64,000 bases of DNA from Pseudomonas khorasanensis (lineage in GTDB: Bacteria > Pseudomonadota > Gammaproteobacteria > Pseudomonadales > Pseudomonadaceae). Made by a program: the position numbers and the translations under genes. Position 1 is the first letter of the stretch. Each line of letters starts with the position of its first letter. The notes beneath the pieces were generated by a model that saw only the letters and a list, made by a program, of their open reading frames with translations, was not told the DNA's origin and made no database searches. This document shows positions 23,260-29,905 of the stretch, in pieces. The DNA lies in NCBI RefSeq assembly GCF_014268505.2, contig NZ_JABWQP020000002.1, forward strand, positions 434,001 to 498,000. Reading direction: 5' to 3'.

Positions 23260-24501
23260 ATGGCTTTGATCGTACAGAAATTTGGAGGCACCTCGGTCGG
23301 CACTGTCGAGAGAATCGAGCAGGTCGCCGACAAGGTTAAGAAATTCCGCGATGCCGGCGATGACCTGGTGGTTGTGCTGTCTGCAATGAGCGGCGAAACC
23401 AACCGTCTGATCGATCTGGCCAAGCAAATCAGTGGCGACGCACAACCGGTTCCGCGTGAACTGGACGTGATCGTTTCCACCGGTGAGCAGGTGACGATTG
23501 CCCTGTTGGCCATGGCGCTGATCAAGCGCGGTGTGCCGGCGGTGTCGTACACCGGTAATCAGGTGCGGATTCTGACGGACAGTGCGCACAATAAAGCGCG
23601 TATCTTGCAGATTGATGACCAGAAGATTCGCGGTGACCTGAAAGCCGGTCGCGTGGTGGTTGTCGCCGGTTTCCAGGGCGTCGACGAGCACGGCAACATC
23701 ACCACCCTCGGTCGTGGCGGTTCCGATACGACTGGCGTGGCGTTGGCGGCAGCGCTGAAGGCTGACGAATGCCAGATCTACACCGACGTCGACGGTGTTT
23801 ACACCACCGATCCGCGTGTGGTGCCAGTCGCTCAGCGTCTGGACAAGATCACGTTCGAAGAGATGCTGGAAATGGCCAGCCTCGGTTCCAAGGTGTTGCA
23901 GATCCGGGCGGTGGAATTCGCCGGCAAGTACAACGTTCCGCTGCGCGTACTGCACAGCTTCAAGGAGGGTCCGGGCACCCTCATTACTATTGATGAAGAG
24001 GAAACCATGGAACAGCCGATCATTTCCGGCATCGCTTTCAATCGCGATGAAGCCAAGCTGACCATCCGTGGTGTACCAGACACCCCGGGCGTGGCATTCA
24101 AGATTCTCGGCCCGATCAGTGCCGCGAACATTGAAGTCGACATGATCGTGCAGAACGTCGCGCACGATAACACCACCGACTTCACCTTCACCGTGCACCG
24201 CAACGACTATCAGGCCGCACAGACTGTGTTGGAAAACACCGCTCGCGAAATCGGTGCCCGTGAAGTCGTGGGCGACACCAAGATTGCCAAGGTATCGATC
24301 GTCGGCGTTGGCATGCGCTCGCACGCAGGCGTAGCCAGCCGCATGTTCGAATCCCTGGCGAAAGAAAGCATCAACATTCAGATGATCTCGACCTCGGAAA
24401 TCAAGGTGTCCGTGGTCATCGAAGAGAAGTATCTGGAGTTGGCCGTGCGCGCTCTGCACACGGCTTTCGAACTGGATGCTCCGGCCCGTCAGGGCGAGTA
24501 A
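23260..24501 (+). CDS. lysC: Aspartate kinase LysC (alpha subunit)
   Basis: Phosphorylates aspartate, the first step to lysine, methionine and threonine. 413 aa: the catalytic amino-acid-kinase domain at residues 1-245 (start MALIVQKFGGTSVGTVERIE, later FQGVDEHGNITTLGRGGSDT and DVDGVYTTDPR) is followed by two ACT regulatory domains (about 265-335 and 345-410). I chose the ATG at 23260 over the in-frame one at 23239, since the family starts MALIVQKFGG. An in-frame internal ATG with its own ribosome site probably also yields a separate regulatory beta subunit. An intrinsic terminator follows. Confidence 0.96.
   Translation: MALIVQKFGGTSVGTVERIEQVADKVKKFRDAGDDLVVVLSAMSGETNRLIDLAKQISGDAQPVPRELDVIVSTGEQVTIALLAMALIKRGVPAVSYTGNQVRILTDSAHNKARILQIDDQKIRGDLKAGRVVVVAGFQGVDEHGNITTLGRGGSDTTGVALAAALKADECQIYTDVDGVYTTDPRVVPVAQRLDKITFEEMLEMASLGSKVLQIRAVEFAGKYNVPLRVLHSFKEGPGTLITIDEEETMEQPIISGIAFNRDEAKLTIRGVPDTPGVAFKILGPISAANIEVDMIVQNVAHDNTTDFTFTVHRNDYQAAQTVLENTAREIGAREVVGDTKIAKVSIVGVGMRSHAGVASRMFESLAKESINIQMISTSEIKVSVVIEEKYLELAVRALHTAFELDAPARQGE
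24007..24501 (+). CDS. lysC: Probable internal translation start: aspartate kinase beta subunit
   Basis: In-frame ATG at 24007 within lysC, preceded by AAGAGGAAACC (GAGG five bases upstream). It would give a 164-residue protein starting MEQPIISGIAFNRDEAK that contains only the two ACT domains. Aspartate kinases of the alpha2beta2 type (B. subtilis, Corynebacterium, and reported for Pseudomonas) make their beta subunit this way. The site is seen; its use is inferred. Confidence 0.6.
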   Translation: MEQPIISGIAFNRDEAKLTIRGVPDTPGVAFKILGPISAANIEVDMIVQNVAHDNTTDFTFTVHRNDYQAAQTVLENTAREIGAREVVGDTKIAKVSIVGVGMRSHAGVASRMFESLAKESINIQMISTSEIKVSVVIEEKYLELAVRALHTAFELDAPARQGE

Positions 24502-24513
24502 TTCCAATTCCTG

Positions 24514-24545
24514 AAGGGCGCGGTCTGACCGCGCCCTTTATTTTT
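24514..24545 (+). terminator. lysC intrinsic terminator
   Basis: AAGGGCGCGGT-CT-GACCGCGCCCTTT stem followed by ATTTTT, 13 bp after the lysC stop. Confidence 0.9.
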
Positions 24546-24687
24546 GAATGGCACGGGCGCTGGACTGTTCTTTTGCTCGCGCTGGTCAATACTCAGGCAT
24601 GTAGGGCTACGATCGCTCCGGTTGTAGGTCGGGTGCCTTTTTTTTGCAGACTGTTGTCCCTGAACTGAATGGCGTAAGGAGAAAGGT

Positions 24688-24876
24688 ATGCTGATTCTGA
24701 CTCGTCGGTGCGCGGAAAGCCTGATTATCGGTGATGGCGAAATCACCGTGACCGTGCTCGGCGTCAAAGGAAACCAGGTGCGTATCGGCGTCAACGCTCC
24801 GAAGGAGGTTGCCGTGCACCGTGAGGAAATTTACCTGCGTATAAAGAAAGAGAAGGACGACGAACCAAGCCATTAA
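24688..24876 (+). CDS. rsmA: RsmA/CsrA post-transcriptional regulator
   Basis: A 62-aa dimeric RNA-binding protein that recognises GGA motifs in mRNA leaders and is titrated by RsmY/RsmZ-type sRNAs under Gac control. It starts [20 protein letters not shown] and keeps the RNA-contacting residues, including [12 protein letters not shown] near residues 41-52. Strong AAGGAGAAAGG ribosome site. It is separated from lysC by a terminator, so it has its own promoter. The position between lysC and tRNA-Ser is the conserved one for RsmA in pseudomonads. Confidence 0.96.
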   Translation: MLILTRRCAESLIIGDGEITVTVLGVKGNQVRIGVNAPKEVAVHREEIYLRIKKEKDDEPSH

Positions 24877-24894
24877 TTTTTATCGATTTTTATG

Positions 24895-24924
24895 TTTGCA
24901 AACGGGGAAGAAGCTGGTTAATAT
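24895..24924 (+). promoter_or_regulatory. Probable sigma-70 promoter of tRNA-Ser
   Basis: TTTGCA (24895-24900), 18-bp spacer, TAATAT (24919-24924), then a GC-rich stretch; ends 14 bp before the tRNA. Confidence 0.55.
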
Positions 24925-24938
24925 ACGCCCCGTGTTGC

Positions 24939-25029
24939 GGAGAGCTGGCCGAGTGGCCGAAGGCGCTCCCCTGCTAAGGGAGTACACCTCAAAAGGGTGT
25001 CGGGGGTTCGAATCCCCCGTTCTCCGCCA
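24939..25029 (+). tRNA. tRNA-Ser(GCU)
   Basis: Class II tRNA of 91 nt including the encoded CCA. GGAGAGC acceptor pairs with GTTCTCC, the anticodon loop CTGCTAA has anticodon GCU, there is a long variable arm, and the T arm contains GGTTCGAATCC. Reads AGC/AGU codons. Confidence 0.96.
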
Positions 25030-25094
25030 TTATTTGCTTAGTACGTCGTAATCTGGCTTCTTCGGTAAGTTGTTGAAATTACTAGAAAAAGTGT

Positions 25095-25122
25095 TTGACA
25101 TAGAGATTAGACGGCCTATAAT
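25095..25122 (+). promoter_or_regulatory. Strong sigma-70 promoter of tRNA-Arg(ACG)
   Basis: Consensus TTGACA (25095-25100), 16-bp spacer, consensus TATAAT (25117-25122), followed by GCGCGGC, a GC-rich discriminator typical of stringently controlled stable-RNA promoters. It drives the tandem tRNA-Arg genes. Confidence 0.9.
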
Positions 25123-25136
25123 GCGCGGCAACAAAT

Positions 25137-25213
25137 GCACTCGTAGCTCAGCTGGATAGAGTACTCGGCTACGAACCGAGCGGTCACAGGTTCGAATCCT
25201 GTCGAGTGCACCA
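25137..25213 (+). tRNA. tRNA-Arg(ACG), copy 1
   Basis: 77 nt with encoded CCA. Acceptor GCACTCG/CGAGTGC, anticodon loop CTACGAA (ACG, read as ICG after deamination), T loop GGTTCGAATCC. Confidence 0.97.
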
Positions 25214-25285
25214 TTTAAGAGTTATTTGCTGTAAGGTGAATAACTCGGCTTCAGCCAGTTGTGGTCTGGTTTAAAAACACAAAAT

Positions 25286-25362
25286 GCACTCGTAGCTCAG
25301 CTGGATAGAGTACTCGGCTACGAACCGAGCGGTCACAGGTTCGAATCCTGTCGAGTGCACCA
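25286..25362 (+). tRNA. tRNA-Arg(ACG), copy 2
   Basis: Identical by eye to copy 1 over all 77 nt, 72 bp downstream of it. No separate consensus promoter is visible between the copies, so they are probably cotranscribed. Confidence 0.97.
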
Positions 25363-25371
25363 TATACCAAG

Positions 25372-25397
25372 AAGCCCGCGTTTAACGCGGGCTTTTT
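25372..25397 (+). terminator. tRNA-Arg terminator, overlapping the end of the next gene
   Basis: AAGCCCGCG-TTTAA-CGCGGGC then TTTTT. The right half lies inside the last codons of the opposing minus-strand gene. Confidence 0.92.
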
Positions 25398-25897
25398 GCT
25401 GTCCGGGATTTGGCTTTTCCTTTCACGCAGCCTCTCTCATCAAAATCAATTTGAGCACTGCGGCCTCGCTTGAGGTCGTAACGATAGCTAGTGGTCGACG
25501 TACGCGTGTTGATCTTGTCCGGTTTACCCAGCGCACTTTCGACATCCCGCTGGCTCATCCCGGCAATGATCCGCCGATTAATGATCGCTTCTCGCCGCTG
25601 TCTGCTGTCGATCAGATTGCCGCATTGGTCTTCGGTGCGGCCGACAATGCCGGGTTCTCGCCCCTTGTTTTTTATGCCTGTCACAGCTTCGTGGTTGGCC
25701 TGCGGCATGATCGCGACCCAGCCTGGAGAGTAGGGGTGAACCTCCTGAACGGAACGGTGCTCTCCGCTCGCGCAACTCATGCTTGTAAATGTGACGCTGC
25801 CGTCTGCCGCTTCGCAACGATGGAGCGTGGTGGATGCGTCCGCAAGCGCCAGGGGCAGCAGGGCGGTCAGCATGAAAAGGGCTGGTTTAGATGGCAT
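25382..25897 (-). CDS. Small exported protein with DUF4124-like N-terminus
   Basis: 171 aa. Residues 1 to about 20 (MPSKPALFMLTALLPLALAD) form a Sec signal peptide. Next comes TTLHRCEAADGSVTFTSMSC, which resembles the DUF4124 pattern (Y/H-x-C...G...F-T....C) seen in many small proteobacterial envelope proteins. The C-terminal half contains GMSQRDVESALGKPDKI, the type of helix found in SmpA/OmlA-like and DUF2845-like periplasmic domains. Two cysteines near residues 28 and 41 may form a disulphide. Periplasmic location is likely; function is unknown. It ends inside the tRNA terminator. Confidence 0.75.
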   Translation of the reverse strand: MPSKPALFMLTALLPLALADASTTLHRCEAADGSVTFTSMSCASGEHRSVQEVHPYSPGWVAIMPQANHEAVTGIKNKGREPGIVGRTEDQCGNLIDSRQRREAIINRRIIAGMSQRDVESALGKPDKINTRTSTTSYRYDLKRGRSAQIDFDERGCVKGKAKSRTAKSPR

Positions 25898-26215
25898 TCG
25901 ATGTCCTCCATGACGATCTAGCTCAAGGGTAGACGCTACTTTTCCCGTCGCCGGTGTGTTTTCTTTTCAGGATGAGTCGTCGCATTTGCATGGATCAGGA
26001 AAGCGCTCAGGTTTGTTTCGCAAGCGCTTGTTTCAGCCGTGATTTTTTAACGTTTCAACCGTCAGGCGTGTATCATTGCGCCCGTCAGCCCCGCCGGGGC
26101 TTATGGAAAACCTCCATGGACTTACCCAGTAGTTGTTCAGTACCCCGTTTTACCAATCATGAATTGACTGATTGATCCTTCCGGCGTGCCCCGCTGCTGG
26201 GAGTGGAGTTCGCCT
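25898..26215. other. Intergenic region between the exported-protein gene and mgtE
   Basis: 318 bp between divergently transcribed genes. A short GC hairpin AGCCCCGCCGGGGCT (26088-26102) has no T-run. I see no consensus promoter, REP or recognised riboswitch; a Mg-responsive leader cannot be excluded. The open frame 25954-26175 (73 codons) shows no recognisable features and I do not call it. Confidence 0.5.
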
Positions 26216-27658
26216 ATGTCTGAAATCGAAGTAAAGAAAACACAGGAAAGCCTGCAGGACCGCCTGGCTCAGGTCGTCGAGCTGCTGCAGCGCCAACGTG
26301 TCGTTGAAGACCTGACTCATCGCCAGGAAGGTCCGCACCACGACCGGGTCGAAAACCTGGTTCACCGGCAAAATCTCGTCGAGCTGCAACGCAAGCTCGA
26401 TGATTTGCACTCCGCCGACGTCGCCTACATTCTCGAAGCCTTGCCGCTGGACGATCGTCTGACGCTCTGGCAGCTGGTCAAGGCTGATCGCGACGGCGAC
26501 ATCCTTCTCGAAGTGTCCGACTCCGTCCGAGAAACGCTGATCGCCGACATGGACGATCATGAGCTCCTGGCTGCCGCCAAGGACATGGACGCCGACGAAC
26601 TCGCTGACCTGGCCTCCGAGCTGCCGCGAGACGTCGTCCATGAGCTGATGGAGAGTCTGGATAACCAGCAGCGCGAACGCGTCCGGTCGGCCCTGTCCTA
26701 CGACGAGGATCAGGTCGGTGCGCTGATGGACTTCGAGATGGTGACCATCCGCGAGGACGTCAGCCTTGAAGTGGTTCTGCGTTACCTGCGCCGCCTGAAA
26801 GAGCTTCCCGGTCATACCGACAAGTTGTTCGTGGTCGATTACGACGGCGTGCTCAAAGGCGTACTGCCGATCAAGCGCCTGCTGGTAAACGATCCGGACA
26901 AGCAGGTCGCCGAAGTGATGGCCAGCGATCCGGTGAGCTTCCATCCGGACGAAGATGCCTACGACGCTGCTCAGGCGTTCGAGCGTTATGACTTGATTTC
27001 GGCGCCGGTGGTCGACAAGAACGGCAAGCTGATCGGCCGTCTGACCATCGACGAAATGGTCGACCTGATTCGTGAGGAAAGTGAAAGCGAAGTCCTCAAC
27101 ATGGCCGGTCTGCGCGAAGAGGAAGATATCTTCGCGTCGGTGTGGAAATCCCTGCGTAACCGTTGGGCATGGCTGGCGGTCAATTTGATCACCGCGTTTG
27201 TCGCATCGCGGGTGATTGGCCTGTTTGAAGGGTCGATCGAAAAACTGGTTGCGTTGGCGGCGCTGATGCCAATCGTGGCGGGTATTGGCGGCAACTCCGG
27301 CAACCAGACCATCACCATGATCGTGCGCGCCATGGCGCTGGACCAGGTCAGCACCGGCAACACCTCGCGCCTGATGCGCAAAGAGTTGGCAGTTGGCTTG
27401 ATCAACGGCCTGGTCTGGGGTGGGGTGATTGGCGTGGTCGCGTATCTGCTTTACGGCAGTTGGTCGTTGGGCGTGGTCATGACGGCGGCAATGACGCTTA
27501 ACCTGCTGCTCGCGGCATTGATGGGCGTGTTGATCCCGATGACGCTGGCGAAGATGGGGCGTGACCCGGCCATGGGCGCCAGTGTGATGATCACTGCGAT
27601 GACCGACAGCGGTGGCTTCTTTATCTTCCTGGGGTTGGCGACAATCTTCCTGCTCTGA
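26216..27658 (+). CDS. mgtE: Magnesium transporter MgtE
   Basis: Inner-membrane Mg2+ channel/transporter (480 aa). The cytoplasmic N domain (about 20-140) is the MgtE_N superhelix, including DLASELPRDVVHELMESL. Two CBS domains follow (about 150-270, with RLTIDEMVDLI at the end), which sense Mg2+ and gate the pore. Five C-terminal membrane helices contain the pore signature PIVAGIGGNSGNQT. I chose the ATG at 26216 (MSEIEVKKTQESLQDRL) over the one at 26186 because a GGAGTGGAG site precedes it. Monocistronic with its own terminator. Confidence 0.95.
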   Translation: MSEIEVKKTQESLQDRLAQVVELLQRQRVVEDLTHRQEGPHHDRVENLVHRQNLVELQRKLDDLHSADVAYILEALPLDDRLTLWQLVKADRDGDILLEVSDSVRETLIADMDDHELLAAAKDMDADELADLASELPRDVVHELMESLDNQQRERVRSALSYDEDQVGALMDFEMVTIREDVSLEVVLRYLRRLKELPGHTDKLFVVDYDGVLKGVLPIKRLLVNDPDKQVAEVMASDPVSFHPDEDAYDAAQAFERYDLISAPVVDKNGKLIGRLTIDEMVDLIREESESEVLNMAGLREEEDIFASVWKSLRNRWAWLAVNLITAFVASRVIGLFEGSIEKLVALAALMPIVAGIGGNSGNQTITMIVRAMALDQVSTGNTSRLMRKELAVGLINGLVWGGVIGVVAYLLYGSWSLGVVMTAAMTLNLLLAALMGVLIPMTLAKMGRDPAMGASVMITAMTDSGGFFIFLGLATIFLL

Positions 27659-27670
27659 TCTGCTGTAATG

Positions 27671-27701
27671 AAAAAGCCCGTCAAATCGACGGGCTTTTTT
27701 G
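27671..27701 (+). terminator. mgtE terminator
   Basis: AAAAAGCCCGTC-AAAT-CGACGGGCTTTTTT, 12 bp after the stop codon. Confidence 0.93.
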
Positions 27702-27727
27702 TGTCTGCGAAAAGCTGAAATCAAGGC

Positions 27728-27757
27728 AAAAAAAAGCCAGCAATCATGCTGGCTTTG
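27728..27757 (-). terminator. amrZ terminator
   Basis: On the minus strand AAAGCCAGCA-TGAT-TGCTGGCTTT followed by a run of T, 17 bp beyond the amrZ stop. Confidence 0.92.
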
Positions 27758-27773
27758 ATGTGTTCGGTGTGAC

Positions 27774-28100
27774 TCAGGACGCGTCTGCGGCCATTTCGGC
27801 GTCGTGGGCGATCAGCGACACCAGGGCGTTTTGCTGGCGGTGAGACAGTTGACGGAAGCGTTGCAACAGCTCGCGCTCGTGCAACGACAGCTCCGGGCTG
27901 TCCAGGCGCATGCTCAGCTCTTCGCCCAGTGCGCCTTCCTGAATAAGACTCTGCTCAAGGCGCGCAATGATCTCGGAGTTCATGCTGCGATGATGATTGC
28001 GAGCCACCTCGGCAATGCGTTCACGCATTCCGTCTGGCAGACGTACGACAAACTTGTCAGCCGTACGGCTGGAATAAATTGCCTGTTTCAATGGGCGCAT
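27774..28100 (-). CDS. amrZ: AmrZ, ribbon-helix-helix regulator of alginate, motility and c-di-GMP genes
   Basis: 108-aa Arc/MetJ-type DNA-binding protein. The N-terminus has the AmrZ signature [20 protein letters not shown] (beta-strand that reads DNA) and [17 protein letters not shown] (helices). The C-terminal half, [15 protein letters not shown] then [11 protein letters not shown], is the tetramerisation region of AmrZ. In P. aeruginosa and P. fluorescens F113 it activates alginate and represses flagellar genes via fleQ, relevant to the flagellar block 13 kb away. The minus-strand upstream region has a plausible AlgU-type promoter. Confidence 0.95.
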   Translation of the reverse strand: MRPLKQAIYSSRTADKFVVRLPDGMRERIAEVARNHHRSMNSEIIARLEQSLIQEGALGEELSMRLDSPELSLHERELLQRFRQLSHRQQNALVSLIAHDAEMAADAS

Positions 28101-28488
28101 ATATTTAACCGGTTAGTTCAGGGGAGCGGTTCTCGGAATTGGCCGCAGGATGTGTGATAGGACAAGCATCCGCGCCAAATGGTTCAACCTGAATTGTTAA
28201 GAGGCCGGCATCATGCCTCAAAATTGCCAGATCATTGGCGTCAATTCTGTGACAAATATTGAGCCGGGTAAAGGCGTAATGCCAGCACCAGTTGTCAGAA
28301 ATGCGGACTGGTTGGAAAACTTTCCGTCTCTTCGCATGACTGACCGCGTCTTGCTGAACATCGGTGGATGCCCGAAGACCTCAGAACGTGCATGCTATGC
28401 GGCTCGCTATCCTTGATCCTTATGCCTACAGGATAGTGGCAATTTGCCGATTTACTAGGGGCGAGTCCCGTCGGAGGGCGTTTTCAGG
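28101..28488. other. Divergent intergenic region between amrZ and phnN
   Basis: 388 bp holding the amrZ promoter on the minus strand and the phnN leader on the plus strand. On the minus strand GAACCA (28185-28180), a 17-bp spacer and TCCTA (28162-28158) resemble an AlgU/sigma-22 promoter 58 bp before the amrZ ATG. The frame 28213-28416 (67 codons) resembles nothing I know. In P. aeruginosa the whole C-P lyase operon lies at this point; no remnant of those genes is recognisable. Confidence 0.5.
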
Positions 28489-29058
28489 ATGGATGGCAAG
28501 CTTTTTTACCTGATGGGACCGTCCGGTTCGGGCAAGGACAGCCTGATCGAAGCGTCGCGCGAGTCTTTGCATAAGCTGAATTGCGAAGTGATGCGTCGGG
28601 TGATCACACGATCCGCGGAGTCCATTGGCGAAGACGCTGTCGGCGTAACGTTTAAAGAGTTCGAGGGGCAACAGCAGGCAGGCGCGTTTTCCCTGGCTTG
28701 GCAAGCCAACGGCCTTGGTTATGGCATTCCCATTGAAATGGACGAATGGCTGCGTGCTGGACGGCATGTGCTGGTCAATGGCTCCAGAGCGAATCTGCGC
28801 CAGGCGATTCAGCGATACCCAACGTTGGTGCCCATCCTGCTAATCGTCAATGACGGGGTTCTGCGAGAACGCTTGCTCAGGCGTGGCCGGGAGACACCTG
28901 AGCAGATCGATGCGAGGCTGGCGCGCAATGCGCTATTCCAGGACAGAAGATCGAGCGATAGCCCCGTTCATCTGATTGATAACTCAGGCGACCTTTCTGT
29001 CGCTGTGGCAGCTTTGCTTGAACTGATTCGGCTCAACGCAGAACCGGATCGAACTTGA
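28489..29058 (+). CDS. phnN: Ribose 1,5-bisphosphate phosphokinase PhnN (stand-alone)
   Basis: 189-aa P-loop kinase converting ribose 1,5-bisphosphate to PRPP. Walker A MGPSGSGKDSLIEASRESL is at residues 7-25, and VMRRVITRSAESIGED corresponds to the guanylate-kinase-like substrate loop. In P. aeruginosa phnN belongs to the phn (C-P lyase) operon next to amrZ. Here it stands alone beside amrZ with no phnC-phnM in between, so it may serve only as a PRPP bypass or salvage enzyme. Its last 26 bp overlap the end of the convergent small gene. Confidence 0.9.
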   Translation: MDGKLFYLMGPSGSGKDSLIEASRESLHKLNCEVMRRVITRSAESIGEDAVGVTFKEFEGQQQAGAFSLAWQANGLGYGIPIEMDEWLRAGRHVLVNGSRANLRQAIQRYPTLVPILLIVNDGVLRERLLRRGRETPEQIDARLARNALFQDRRSSDSPVHLIDNSGDLSVAVAALLELIRLNAEPDRT

Positions 29059-29212
29059 TCCTGCGCCCTGCGATCAACGCAAGCACGAACAGCACTGCAA
29101 ATACGCCACAGCCAACCAGAGGCAAGGTGACTTCTGTCTCCTCGAACAGCGCCAGATGGGTAACGCCACTCAGTAAAGCGAGGATCAGAAATCCCGTCGC
29201 TGATTTGGACAT
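29033..29212 (-). CDS. Small two-helix membrane protein (PA3371-like by position)
   Basis: 59 aa starting MSKSATGFLILALLSGVTHL. The first hydrophobic helix covers about residues 5-20 and the second about 27-48 (VGCGVFAVLFVLALIAG), with a positive C-terminus GRRIKFDPVLR. The ATG at 29212 is chosen because CAGGAG lies 7 bases upstream; the longer frame from 29236 lacks this. It sits 20 bp after the other tiny minus-strand gene, probably in one operon. A similar-sized gene, PA3371, lies near phnN in P. aeruginosa. Function unknown. Confidence 0.7.
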   Translation of the reverse strand: MSKSATGFLILALLSGVTHLALFEETEVTLPLVGCGVFAVLFVLALIAGRRIKFDPVLR

Positions 29213-29232
29213 GTTGTACTCCTGAAGGTATT

Positions 29233-29466
29233 TCAAAAAACCAGACGTTCGGTGGTTTGCGCCGAGGCTTGCTCTGGCTCATTGGCCAATTGTGCCACTG
29301 CATTATCGCGATCATTGAACACTGCCCACTGCGGCGCTTTCTGCACTTGCAGGTAATGCGGCATGCGCTGCGCCACCGACTGCTCGACGTCAGCCTTGGG
29401 AAAAAAGTGCGATCCGAGCAAAAAAGCCAAAGCCGCTGCGTTTGCAAGCAAGAGGGTGCTGTTCAT
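29233..29466 (-). CDS. Small membrane-anchored protein
   Basis: 77 aa starting MNSTLLLANAAALAFLLGSH: one hydrophobic helix (about 3-19), then a soluble tail with VEQSVAQRMPHYLQVQ and an acidic Gln/Ala-rich end. The ATG at 29466 has TTGGAG upstream; the frame is open to 29595 but that part does not look coding. Likely an inner-membrane anchored periplasmic protein, first in a two-gene unit with the 59-aa protein. Unrecognised. Confidence 0.6.
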   Translation of the reverse strand: MNSTLLLANAAALAFLLGSHFFPKADVEQSVAQRMPHYLQVQKAPQWAVFNDRDNAVAQLANEPEQASAQTTERLVF

Positions 29467-29764
29467 GGCACGACGCTCCAAATTTGTTCTTTTTGATAGA
29501 ACAGGCAAAGCAGCCGCCGTGCCAACAGTGTAACTGCTGGTAAGTCCTTTAAAAACAAGGGTTTGGTAGGTTTTTTCGGGCACGGCTGATTGCAATCTGC
29601 AATGACGCCGTTTGCGGGGAGTGCAAATTGCACGGTAAAAGTTCCCGCAGCATTGCGGGGCGCCTGCCTACACTTAAAAAGCCCGACGGACGACATGACA
29701 AAACAGGGGCTGGCCGTTAACATGCACGCCGTCTGTCGCGCCGCGCAAGCCCGCGTCACTCAGT
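29467..29764. other. Gene-free stretch before tRNA-Arg(CCU)
   Basis: 298 bp with the leader of the 77-aa gene (minus) and the region upstream of the tRNA (plus). I see no REP and no convincing consensus promoter, although the tRNA must be transcribed from here. Confidence 0.4.
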
Positions 29765-29841
29765 GTCTCAGTAGCTCAATTGGATAGAGCATCCCCCTCC
29801 TAAGGGGAAGGTTGCAGGTTCGAACCCCGCCTGGGACACCA
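29765..29841 (+). tRNA. tRNA-Arg(CCU)
   Basis: 77 nt with encoded CCA. Acceptor GTCTCAG/CTGGGAC with one G-U pair, anticodon loop CTCCTAA (anticodon CCU) on a stem of TCCCC/GGGGA, T arm GGTTCGAACC. Reads AGG. Confidence 0.96.
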
Positions 29842-29855
29842 TCCTTCAGAAACCG

Positions 29856-29895
29856 AAAAGCCCCGTCGCAATGATTGTTGCGACGGGGCTTTTTG
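29856..29895 (+). terminator. tRNA-Arg(CCU) terminator
   Basis: AAAAGCCCCGTCGCA, 8-nt loop, TGCGACGGGGCTTTTT. It lies 11 bp before the end of the convergent hybrid kinase gene and may work in both directions. Confidence 0.93.
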
Positions 29896-29905
29896 CGTTT
29901 GGCGC

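Noticed and set aside
25954..26175. 73-codon frame upstream of mgtE
   Set aside because: Cys/Phe/Arg-rich chance-like sequence overlapping the probable mgtE leader.
28213..28416. 67-codon frame between amrZ and phnN
   Set aside because: No domain, no clear Shine-Dalgarno; could not be connected to any phn gene remnant.
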